Origin: Candidatus Schekmanbacteria bacterium
GTDB lineage: Bacteria; Schekmanbacteria; GWA2-38-11; J061
Assembly: GCA_003695725.1 (NCBI GenBank)
Contig: RFHX01000298.1
Location: 1 to 5,492 of the forward strand
Length of the DNA: 5,492 nt
Reading direction: 5' to 3'
Shown here: in pieces, positions 1 to 5,492 of the stretch
Layout: each line of letters begins with the position of its first letter
Position numbering within the stretch: position 1 is the stretch's first letter
Notes under the pieces: generated by a model
The model's input: the letters and a program-made list of their open reading frames with translations, nothing else
Told to the model about the DNA's origin: nothing
Database searches by the model: none
Made by a program: the position numbers and the translations under genes

Positions 1-176
1 AAATTTTTTGTAATTAAAATTTTTGTAAACCACAAAATAAAAATAAGAAAAACAGTTATATGCAATACTGATTCAGACCAAAATTCAACGGTGCTGTATG
101 CAGCAGGAGTAAAAACAATTAGAAAAAGGATACCTCCCTCAATAATCTTGTCTAATCTTCTTTCCTCAAAAATCAC
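1..176 (-). CDS. N-terminus of a probable O-antigen ligase/polymerase (Wzy/WaaL-like) membrane protein, cut by window edge
   Basis: Fifty-eight codons are visible, starting at a GTG (174-176) and still open at base 1. A stop upstream in the same frame (in the methyltransferase tail) leaves GTG as the only standard start. A short charged N-terminus (EERRLDK) leads into a hydrophobic segment at about residues 14-28, containing FLIVFTPAAYST. A VEFWSES loop follows, then a second hydrophobic segment at about 37-56 (HITVFLIFILWF). A first helix ending in FTP-(L/A)A-(F/Y), followed by V-E-x-W-S, is the pattern I know from the N-termini of O-antigen ligase/polymerase family proteins in EPS loci. These multi-pass inner-membrane proteins join or polymerise lipid-linked sugar repeats in the periplasm. 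The stop of the preceding gene (TAA, 178-180) is one base from the GTG and no good Shine-Dalgarno precedes it, so translational coupling is likely. That this is a real membrane protein start is fairly safe; the family call is inference from a short segment. Confidence 0.65.
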   Translation of the reverse strand, partial: MIFEERRLDKIIEGGILFLIVFTPAAYSTVEFWSESVLHITVFLIFILWFTKILITKN

Positions 177-177
177 T

Positions 178-888
178 TTATAAAGGCTTTCTATAACAAG
201 CTACGATATGAGCTCTAAAAATAAAAAAAGTTTTTGTGCTAAGAATCATTTCCATAAATCCCAAAGTTTTTCGCAACAAGGGGCTTTTCCAATAACCATG
301 TCCATGAGTATGATGAATATAATACTCTTCTTCAAACCCCACTGCCTTTGACATCTTTTCAAAAGCCCATTTAGTATTACATTTATAATGAGTAGGATAT
401 GTACCTTCATCAAGCTCCATATTGAGCAATCTTTTCTTTAAAAAAACTCTAAATTCTGAAGGGAATAGATAACTTAGAAACATTACAGGATGGTATTTAT
501 TTTGAGTCGATATTATGACATAACCGCCCGGTTTAAGTATTCTTGCAAATTCTGACCATACGCTTTGCGGTTCTGTCAAATGTTCAAAAACAGAACGACA
601 TATAATCAGTTGCACTGATTCATCTTTCAAAGGAATTTGAGAAAGATTACCTTCAGCTCCAATAGAAATTATTTTATTTTCTGCTATAGATTCTCTACTA
701 ATATCTATTCCAATTACTTTTTTCCCTAAAAAACGACTTTCTCTACCTTGCCAATAATCACCACTTCCACATCCTGCATCCAATAGGATGGAACATTTAT
801 CAAGTTTTTCTGTAACCCAATCATCATAAAATGACTCTTTACATTGAAGGAGTGCAGGGTCAACATATTTTTCAAGAAAATTTCCCAT
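178..888 (-). CDS. Class I SAM-dependent methyltransferase (Methyltransf_11 type)
   Basis: This is a 236-residue cytoplasmic protein with the Rossmann-fold methyltransferase motifs in order. Motif I is the SAM-binding LLDAGCGSG at 35-43. Motif II is VIGID at 58-62, whose acidic residue normally binds the SAM ribose. The segment IPLKDESVQLIICRSVFEHL spans 85-104. ARILKPGGYVIIS spans 115-127, the usual strand after the KPGG turn. The C-terminal third is probably the substrate-recognition part; it holds a histidine-rich patch, HHTHGHG (192-198), and a hydrophobic stretch at 211-224. The substrate cannot be read from the sequence. Between a Wzc-like kinase and a probable polymerase/ligase, methylation of a sugar or a lipid-linked repeat is a reasonable inference. 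The ATG at 886-888 is the first possible start, because an in-frame TAA lies four codons upstream (901-903). No Shine-Dalgarno sits at a normal distance, so translation may depend on upstream reading. Length and motifs look intact. Confidence 0.9.
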   Translation of the reverse strand: MGNFLEKYVDPALLQCKESFYDDWVTEKLDKCSILLDAGCGSGDYWQGRESRFLGKKVIGIDISRESIAENKIISIGAEGNLSQIPLKDESVQLIICRSVFEHLTEPQSVWSEFARILKPGGYVIISTQNKYHPVMFLSYLFPSEFRVFLKKRLLNMELDEGTYPTHYKCNTKWAFEKMSKAVGFEEEYYIHHTHGHGYWKSPLLRKTLGFMEMILSTKTFFIFRAHIVACYRKPL

Positions 889-891
889 GAA

Positions 892-961
892 TTCATTCAG
901 TTAAAAAATTGATTTGCAAAGTGAAAAGATTGGAAAGAGTTAGATGCATCAACTGAATGAA
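892..961. repeat. 11-bp inverted repeat between kinase and methyltransferase genes
   Basis: TTCATTCAGTT at 892-902 is the exact reverse complement of AACTGAATGAA at 951-961, with 48 bases between the arms. In the minus-strand transcript the second arm ends three bases before the methyltransferase ATG, covering where its ribosome-binding site would be. A hairpin with this long loop and A/U-rich arms would be only moderately stable. It lacks a GC-rich stem and a terminal U-run in the right place, so it is not a standard intrinsic terminator. A role in controlling translation of the methyltransferase, or binding of a regulator, is inference. Confidence 0.45.
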
Positions 962-974
962 AAAAATAGTTCAT
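897..974 (-). CDS. Possible 25-codon leader ORF upstream of the methyltransferase
   Basis: An ATG at 972-974 is preceded by AGAGGA (978-983), the best Shine-Dalgarno in this gap, and opens a 25-residue frame (MNYFFHSVDASN..., rich in Phe, Asn and Ser) ending in TGA at 897-899. The peptide has no recognisable domain and no charged or hydrophobic character pointing to a toxin or signal peptide. Its stop lies eight bases before the methyltransferase ATG, which has no Shine-Dalgarno of its own, so terminating ribosomes could reinitiate there. The two arms of the inverted repeat fall within codons 5-8 and at the stop codon, so translation of the leader would melt that hairpin. The frame is short enough to arise by chance in AT-rich DNA; the evidence is the ribosome-binding site and the spacing only. 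Confidence 0.28.
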   Translation of the reverse strand: MNYFFHSVDASNSFQSFHFANQFFN

Positions 975-977
975 TGT

Positions 978-983
978 TCCTCT
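978..983 (-). promoter_or_regulatory. Shine-Dalgarno (AGAGGA) of the possible leader ORF
   Basis: AGAGGA on the minus strand lies three bases from the ATG at 972-974, which is close but usable spacing. It begins about a dozen bases after the kinase stop codon and is about 90 bases from the methyltransferase start, too far to serve that gene directly. Confidence 0.35.
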
Positions 984-993
984 ATGCTTTTCC

Positions 994-3093
994 CTATACC
1001 TGATGCAGCTCCTCTTCCTTTTTGTAGTAGCTGTAATAATATTCTGAATAGTAATAATCTGAATCTTGTTTTCTCACATCATTTAATAAAACATTCAATC
1101 TCTTAACATCTAAATCCAAAAATCTCTTTGCATTCTTTTCCACAATATTCTTTGCTGTTACACCGCTCCTTACTACAAGACAAACAACATCTGAATATTT
1201 TGAAATTATCGACGGATCAGTTACAGGCACTACAGGAGGCGCATCGATTATAATAATGTCAAAGTTATCTTTATAAATTTTAATCAAAGACTTCATTCTT
1301 TCCTTCATCAAAAGCTCTGCTGGATTTTTTGGGACCGGACCACTCGGTAAAATATTGAGATTTGTAATGCTGCTTTTCACTATAAGCGAAAAAGCATCTA
1401 TATTCTCATCTGTGAGTAGTGTGCTTAATCCATATTTATTTTCAAGGCGGAAAATGTCATGAATCCTTGAACGCCTCAGGTCACCATCCATCAATAATAC
1501 TTTTTTTTCACTTTGAGCCATAGCTATTGCAATATTGACTGCAGAAACAGTTTTCCCTTCGCCCGGTGTTGAACTTGTCACCATTATAACTTTTGGTGGA
1601 ACTTCAGTCGAGAAAAGGATATTTGTCCTAACAGCGCGGTAACATTCAGAGACAGTTGATTTTGGATGGGTATATGTTATCAATTCAGGACTTACTCGTT
1701 GTGACCTTTTCTTCATATAGCTGTGTATATTTGGCACAAACCCCAAAATAGGAAGATTCAAATAATGCTCAACATCTTCCAAAGACCTGATTGTTTCATC
1801 GAGATATTCAAGGAAAAAGGCAAAGCCTAAACCGAATATAAGTCCTACAACAGCTCCAAGAATGAGATTTCTTGGCACATTGGGACTTATAGGCTTTTTA
1901 GGTACTGTTGCCTTATCAACGAGACTAATATTGTTGAAGCGCATACTTCCTGTCACATTTATTTCACCTGCTCTCTTTAATAAGTAGTCATAGAGATTGC
2001 GGTTTATCTCTACTTCCCTGTTTAAGATATTATATTGAATTGACCTCTCCAATAATCCAATTGCAGTATTATTTAGCTCCTTTTTTCTCTCATTGTATAA
2101 TTTCTCCTTTGCTTTCAGTAATTCATACTGATTATTGATTCTATTGATTACTTTATCAATTTCTGTTTGGATATTTTTATTAATCGCATCTATTTGTGCC
2201 TTGACTTTCAAAACTTCAGGATGTTTTTCTCCAAATTCTGTTTTAAGTTTATACAAAGTTTGTGTTAAAGCATAGATTTGCCCTCTCATTGCCTGAATTC
2301 CGGTTCCCTGTAAAACTTCTGGCAATGTCGTTTCATCTATATCTATTCCTTTATCTCTTAATTCCTTAATCTGCTTTAAAGCTATTTCAAGTTCTAATTT
2401 TCTCGACCGAAGTCCCTGTAACTCCCTTGTCACCTGATTCAATTCAGCAATTACATTGCTCTGTCTTTCTTCAATCTTTGGTGAAATTATCTGTTTCTGT
2501 TCTCTGTATTTTTGAAGATCAAATTCCGCTTTCTTCATCTTAACAATAACGGATGTTATTTGGTCATCAAGCCAGCTTGAAGCTGTCTTATAACTATTAA
2601 CCTTATCTTCCAAACTTTTCTCGATATAAACATCAGTCACTAAATTAACCAACCGCGCCACTTCCTTTGGGTCAGGTCCCATCATAGCTAAATCAACTAA
2701 ATTTGTCCCTTTAACTGGATTGACAATGATCTTTGCTCGAATTGCATCGGCTCTCGCTATTCTTTCGTCTTCTGTCAAATTCTCATTGGGAAAAAGTCGG
2801 TCAACAACTTCTAGTGCAACCATTCTGCTCTTTATAATTTCATACTGTGTTTCAAAATATTCATTATAGCCAGAAAATTTATTGATATCTTGGAAAGAAA
2901 CTATATTGCTTGCAGAATATTCGATAAGAATTCTCGATTTTGCCATATAAAGTTTTTTCTGCTTGAATGTTGCAATGGAAACAGAAACAAGAATAAACAT
3001 TGCAATGAGGACCACTGTCCAAACTCTTTTTTTGACTATGTAAAAATAGTCCTTCAGTGAAAGTTTAGTTTCTATTTTCTTAGCAACATCCAT
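994..3093 (-). CDS. Polysaccharide co-polymerase with fused BY-type tyrosine kinase (Wzc-like)
   Basis: This inner-membrane protein of 699 residues, close to the usual Wzc length of about 720, sets polymer chain length and drives export through tyrosine phosphorylation. In order it shows: a Wzz-type N-terminus with TM helix 1 at about 24-43; a periplasmic domain to about 408 with long coiled-coil stretches (about 165-250 and 280-350); the proline motif before TM2 (P398, P401, P404, P407, spaced every third residue); TM helix 2 at about 409-430; and a cytoplasmic kinase. The kinase has the oligomerisation motif E-x2-R-x2-R (E483, R486, R489), Walker A SSTPGEGKT (507-515, Lys514), Walker A' LLMDGDLR (533-540, Asp536 and Asp538), and Walker B IIIIDAPP (613-620, Asp617). 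The C-terminal cluster has eight tyrosines in residues 680-690, the usual autophosphorylation tail. Kinase and co-polymerase are one chain, as in Proteobacteria and unlike the split Firmicutes systems. An in-frame TAA at 3097-3099 fixes the start at 3093; its ribosome-binding site is poor. It begins 29 bases after the OPX stop, probably in the same operon. Confidence 0.96.
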   Translation of the reverse strand: MDVAKKIETKLSLKDYFYIVKKRVWTVVLIAMFILVSVSIATFKQKKLYMAKSRILIEYSASNIVSFQDINKFSGYNEYFETQYEIIKSRMVALEVVDRLFPNENLTEDERIARADAIRAKIIVNPVKGTNLVDLAMMGPDPKEVARLVNLVTDVYIEKSLEDKVNSYKTASSWLDDQITSVIVKMKKAEFDLQKYREQKQIISPKIEERQSNVIAELNQVTRELQGLRSRKLELEIALKQIKELRDKGIDIDETTLPEVLQGTGIQAMRGQIYALTQTLYKLKTEFGEKHPEVLKVKAQIDAINKNIQTEIDKVINRINNQYELLKAKEKLYNERKKELNNTAIGLLERSIQYNILNREVEINRNLYDYLLKRAGEINVTGSMRFNNISLVDKATVPKKPISPNVPRNLILGAVVGLIFGLGFAFFLEYLDETIRSLEDVEHYLNLPILGFVPNIHSYMKKRSQRVSPELITYTHPKSTVSECYRAVRTNILFSTEVPPKVIMVTSSTPGEGKTVSAVNIAIAMAQSEKKVLLMDGDLRRSRIHDIFRLENKYGLSTLLTDENIDAFSLIVKSSITNLNILPSGPVPKNPAELLMKERMKSLIKIYKDNFDIIIIDAPPVVPVTDPSIISKYSDVVCLVVRSGVTAKNIVEKNAKRFLDLDVKRLNVLLNDVRKQDSDYYYSEYYYSYYKKEEELHQV

Positions 3094-3122
3094 AACTTAA
3101 AATATATCGGTTTTTTACTTCT

Positions 3123-4124
3123 CTATTCGGAATAAAAAATACTCTTTGGAACAATTATAACATCTCCATCTCGAATTTTTAATTCTTCCAACTCCTTTCT
3201 GAATCTTTCGGATTTTGCGGGTAATCCTCTTTCAAGACCCTTTCTAATTCTTTCAACATTTACAACATAGACTTCCCTGCCGCCGTTGCGTATCAATTTG
3301 ACTGCTGTTTCTCTTGCTCCTCTCGTAAAATCACCTGCCACTATAATTGCCTGATATATATTATAATCTTCCTGTAAAGTATAGTATCCAGATTTCCCAA
3401 CTTCTCCACTTATAAAAAACTTTGCTTCCGGTATATCGATAACATCGTTTTCTTGTAATAGTATATTTTTTTGAATTTCGCCATCAATAACAGGAATTTC
3501 TATTTCAACCATCTTTTCGCTATTATTATCTTTTTGAAGCCGCTTGATTATAATCCTGTTTCCTGCTGTTTTTTTCAAACCTCCCAATTGAGAAATAAAT
3601 TCAAATAATGATGTGGGTTTCTTAAGAAAATATTTGCCATTCTTTTCAGCTTCTCCGATTACAAAAACTTTTTTGCTCCTATATTCCTTTACAGAAACAA
3701 AAACCTGCGGATTTTCTATATATCCATTTGACAATAAGCCTGCTATTTTATCGGCTATTTCAGATGGCGTAAGTCCTGCCACATATATTTTTTTAAAAAA
3801 AGGATAATTTATAGTTCCGTCTTCAAGCACTTCAGCTTCAAATGATAATTCGTTATGCTCCCAAACCTTAATATTTATAATGTCTTCAGGACCTACTGTA
3901 TACCATTCCTTATTTGAGTCGACTACAGGCTCTGTCAACTGGACTACTTCCATTGAATTACCTTCTTCATTCACTTTTTCTTGCGATGTACTGGTATATT
4001 TCTTTATGATAAGATGGTCTGCAGCAAAAAAACTACAGCTACCAAAGACAAACAAGTAAAATAAAGATAGAATCAATAAAAACGATTTTCCCCTAAAATA
4101 TTTCATATAATTCCTCATTGCCAT
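3123..4124 (-). CDS. Polysaccharide export (OPX, Wza-like) lipoprotein lacking the C-terminal outer-membrane helix
   Basis: From the start chosen here the protein has 333 residues. A signal peptide with a basic n-region and hydrophobic core (FLLILSLFYLFVFGSC) ends in a lipobox-like FGSC with the lipid-acceptor Cys at 30; Phe at -3 is atypical. After a polar linker of about 40 residues comes the Poly_export domain (about 73-148, starting EWYTVGPEDIINIKVW), then SLBB domain 1 (about 160-234, starting KVFVIGEAEKNGKYFL) and SLBB domain 2 (about 235-326, FFISGEVGKSGYYTL to GDVIIVP). Only a few residues follow, so the amphipathic helix that forms the E. coli Wza outer-membrane pore is absent. It probably forms a periplasmic ring conducting polymer from the Wzc-like partner to a separate pore. 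The frame is open to an ATG at 4160, but that ATG has no Shine-Dalgarno. The ATG at 4122-4124 has GGAGA seven bases upstream, and another at 4104-4106 has GAGG six bases upstream. Either gives a normal lipoprotein signal peptide. Confidence 0.93.
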   Translation of the reverse strand: MAMRNYMKYFRGKSFLLILSLFYLFVFGSCSFFAADHLIIKKYTSTSQEKVNEEGNSMEVVQLTEPVVDSNKEWYTVGPEDIINIKVWEHNELSFEAEVLEDGTINYPFFKKIYVAGLTPSEIADKIAGLLSNGYIENPQVFVSVKEYRSKKVFVIGEAEKNGKYFLKKPTSLFEFISQLGGLKKTAGNRIIIKRLQKDNNSEKMVEIEIPVIDGEIQKNILLQENDVIDIPEAKFFISGEVGKSGYYTLQEDYNIYQAIIVAGDFTRGARETAVKLIRNGGREVYVVNVERIRKGLERGLPAKSERFRKELEELKIRDGDVIIVPKSIFYSE

Positions 4125-4130
4125 AATATT

Positions 4131-4135
4131 TCTCC
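4131..4135 (-). promoter_or_regulatory. Shine-Dalgarno GGAGA deciding the OPX start
   Basis: GGAGA on the minus strand, with seven bases between GGAG and the ATG at 4122-4124, is the best ribosome-binding site near this gene. It argues against the longer frame beginning at 4160, which would add twelve residues (MMRILFYSRRNI) in front of an already complete signal peptide. Confidence 0.6.
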
Positions 4136-4144
4136 GACTATAAA

Positions 4145-4173
4145 AAAGTATTCTCATCATTAATCATTGTCAA
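4145..4173 (-). promoter_or_regulatory. Possible weak sigma70-type promoter before the OPX gene
   Basis: A perfect TTGACA (4168-4173, minus strand) is followed after exactly 17 bases by TACTTT (4145-4150), which keeps the key first two and last bases of the -10 consensus but only 3 of 6 overall. Transcription would begin near 4138, giving a leader of about 14 bases that carries the GGAGA site before the ATG at 4124. The geometry fits the shorter OPX start and would exclude the ATG at 4160. In AT-rich DNA such matches occur by chance, so this is tentative. Confidence 0.25.
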
Positions 4174-4222
4174 TCATAATTTATATAAAACATCCTTTTA
4201 CTCTACTATCCTTATTTTTTTC

Positions 4223-5492
4223 TCAATAGGTAAAATTTATACTAAAAGTATATCGGTTTCTTACAAAACTTCCAAAAAAACTCGTCCTTTTTTCGTGAAG
4301 ATAACCAAAACGCAAATTTGTTTTTCGGGATATTCTAAAATTTAGATTATCTTCGATGTTCCATCTTCTATCTTTTCTTTTAACACTTCCAAAAAAAAAT
4401 CCCCCTCCTTCAAACTCATTAAGACCGAATCGATATTCAATTTCATTTCTGATTCTCTCAAAAAATTGGTTATCCAATCTCACTGTTATATTTTTAAATA
4501 CTGAATTCCCACCATTGACACTATTAGTCCAATTTCTTGTCCTTCCTGCAATTATATCAATGTCCGAATGGTCCGTAAGTTTCCCTCTTAAAGAAAGAAA
4601 CATAGAAAGAGTCCGTCTAGTATTTTCTTTTTTAACATTTTTATACGATGTGTCTGTCACAGTCCTATTGACATTGTAATACAATGATAAACGGTCTGTA
4701 AGAGCCAAAAAAACACCTGTTGACCAAGTCAGTCTGTCGTCTTCGGGTCGTGATACAGAATTTGCCTTTCTTTTCCCTGTGCCAATTTGTGCATTGATTC
4801 GAATAAAATCCCCTATTGATTGTTGGATCCCATAATTTACCTGCCTTGATTGCGAATCTCTGAGCGGGTCATTCTTATACAAATTCCTTTGATACCAATA
4901 GCGGACAAAAAAACTGGTATCCTTAACAGGCTTAAAGCCCAAACGAATATTCATATTATCAAGTTTTCTATTATTCTTTGAAAATGAAAAAAAAGTGTTG
5001 CTTTTATCAATGTAACGGTAATTCTCATTTCTATAATTAAAAAATACATCAAACATTGTGCCAATTGGCATAAAAATATCGCCCGCAAACCTGTTTTCAG
5101 ACCTATCAGTACGGTCAAATTTTTCTTTTGTTAAAAAAGGGCTTAGTTCTGTTGATACAAAGTTATCTTCCAAATGGAGTTTTATTCGAGCAGGAAGTCT
5201 CACCGTCATTTCTGCTTCATAAAAAGTGTCCTGAAATTTAGATTTTTTCCCGGTAGATTCAGAAAAGTATCGATACGGGCTTCTAAGATTCAGTCTAATT
5301 TCAGCTATTCCTTTTTCATAAGAAAAATCTAAGGAAGGACTTACATTGATTGTATAGGCGCTTTCTTTCTTTTCCGTAAATCTGTAATTGTCATCATAAG
5401 AATATGTTACATTTACTCTTGGCTCAATTTTAATGCCTGCTATTCCAATCTTTCCATCAGCTTTTTGAGAGAAAAAACAATAAAATATAGAT
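4223..5492 (-). CDS. Outer-membrane beta-barrel protein of an EPS locus (BBP2_2/EpsL-like), 5' end outside window
   Basis: The frame is open from the right edge (first whole codon 5489-5491) to a TGA at 4223-4225: 422 visible residues with no Met before residue 95. That Met (ATG at 5207-5209) is internal, because the 94 residues before it are clearly coding. The visible N-terminus (SIFYCFFSQKADGK) looks like the end of a signal peptide. It is followed by PRVNVTYSYDDNYRFTE and, after a short gap, YTINVSPSLDFSYEKG, the pattern of barrel proteins in EPS loci: a first strand with aromatic-Asp-Asn, then an xSPxL strand. The rest is a run of amphipathic strands of alternating aromatic/hydrophobic and polar residues with charged turns, for example DRLSLYYNVNRTVTDTSYKN. 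The last residues, RYTFSINFTY, give the terminal aromatic recognised by the BAM outer-membrane assembly machinery. It probably forms the outer-membrane pore for the polysaccharide, paired with the OPX lipoprotein 98 bases downstream. An outer-membrane barrel is near certain; the exact family and secretin-like role are inferred. Confidence 0.85.
   Translation of the reverse strand, partial: SIFYCFFSQKADGKIGIAGIKIEPRVNVTYSYDDNYRFTEKKESAYTINVSPSLDFSYEKGIAEIRLNLRSPYRYFSESTGKKSKFQDTFYEAEMTVRLPARIKLHLEDNFVSTELSPFLTKEKFDRTDRSENRFAGDIFMPIGTMFDVFFNYRNENYRYIDKSNTFFSFSKNNRKLDNMNIRLGFKPVKDTSFFVRYWYQRNLYKNDPLRDSQSRQVNYGIQQSIGDFIRINAQIGTGKRKANSVSRPEDDRLTWSTGVFLALTDRLSLYYNVNRTVTDTSYKNVKKENTRRTLSMFLSLRGKLTDHSDIDIIAGRTRNWTNSVNGGNSVFKNITVRLDNQFFERIRNEIEYRFGLNEFEGGGFFFGSVKRKDRRWNIEDNLNFRISRKTNLRFGYLHEKRTSFFGSFVRNRYTFSINFTY

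Noticed and set aside
892-961. Inverted repeat as an intrinsic terminator between kinase and methyltransferase
   Set aside because: The loop is 48 bases, the stem is AT-rich, and no U-run follows the distal arm; the methyltransferase ATG does. A read-through operon is more likely.
3613-3807. Plus-strand open frame of 64 codons
   Set aside because: It lies antisense within the OPX gene across conserved Poly_export and SLBB sequence, has no recognisable domain, and is best explained as a shadow of the real frame.
4174-4200. AAAGGATG with a short frame on the minus strand upstream of the OPX gene
   Set aside because: The frame from that ATG ends after seven codons, with no spacing from the A/G-rich run to act as a ribosome-binding site; no evidence for a leader peptide.
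4356-4679. Plus-strand open frame of 107 codons
   Set aside because: It is antisense to the barrel gene. Its Leu/Pro/Ser/Phe-rich product is typical of the complement of an AT-rich Lys/Arg/Asn-rich coding strand, and there is no supporting start site or domain.
1-5492. Mobile elements, CRISPR arrays, RNA genes or a novel defence system
   Set aside because: No transposase, integrase, spaced repeats, tRNA/rRNA-like sequence or defence domains could be seen on either strand. All genes fit a polysaccharide assembly/export locus.

Overview
The window is a single minus-strand gene block, read from the right edge to the left. It looks like part of a surface-polysaccharide (exopolysaccharide or capsule) assembly and export locus. 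The DNA is AT-rich (roughly a third G+C by eye), uses the standard genetic code, and encodes proteins that need an outer membrane, so the source is a diderm (Gram-negative type) bacterium. The arrangement recalls EPS loci of Desulfobacterota, Nitrospirota and related uncultured lineages, but the sequence alone does not fix the taxon.

Layout in transcription order: (1) 5492-4223, an outer-membrane beta-barrel protein whose frame is open to the window edge, so its start lies outside. (2) 4124-3123, a Wza-like polysaccharide export (OPX) lipoprotein. It ends right after its last SLBB domain and lacks the C-terminal outer-membrane helix of E. coli Wza. (3) 3093-994, a full-length Wzc-type polysaccharide co-polymerase fused to a BY-family tyrosine kinase, with a C-terminal tyrosine cluster. 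(4) 888-178, a class I SAM-dependent methyltransferase. (5) 176-1, the N-terminus of a membrane protein that looks like a Wzy/O-antigen-ligase family member. It starts with GTG one base after the methyltransferase stop and runs off the left edge.

The likely joint role is as follows. A Wzy-type enzyme polymerises lipid-linked repeats at the inner membrane. The Wzc-like protein controls chain length and, through ATP-dependent tyrosine autophosphorylation, the cycling of the export complex. The OPX lipoprotein carries polymer through the periplasm, and the beta-barrel supplies the outer-membrane pore. The methyltransferase may modify a sugar or another pathway intermediate. The export gene pairing is the most interesting biology here: an OPX protein without its own outer-membrane segment beside a dedicated beta-barrel.

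The intergenic gaps are short (1 to about 105 bp). No transposon, CRISPR, tRNA, rRNA or convincing terminator was seen. The 105-bp gap before the methyltransferase holds a possible 25-codon leader ORF with its own Shine-Dalgarno sequence and an 11-bp inverted repeat reaching almost to the methyltransferase start. A possible weak promoter lies just upstream of the OPX gene.
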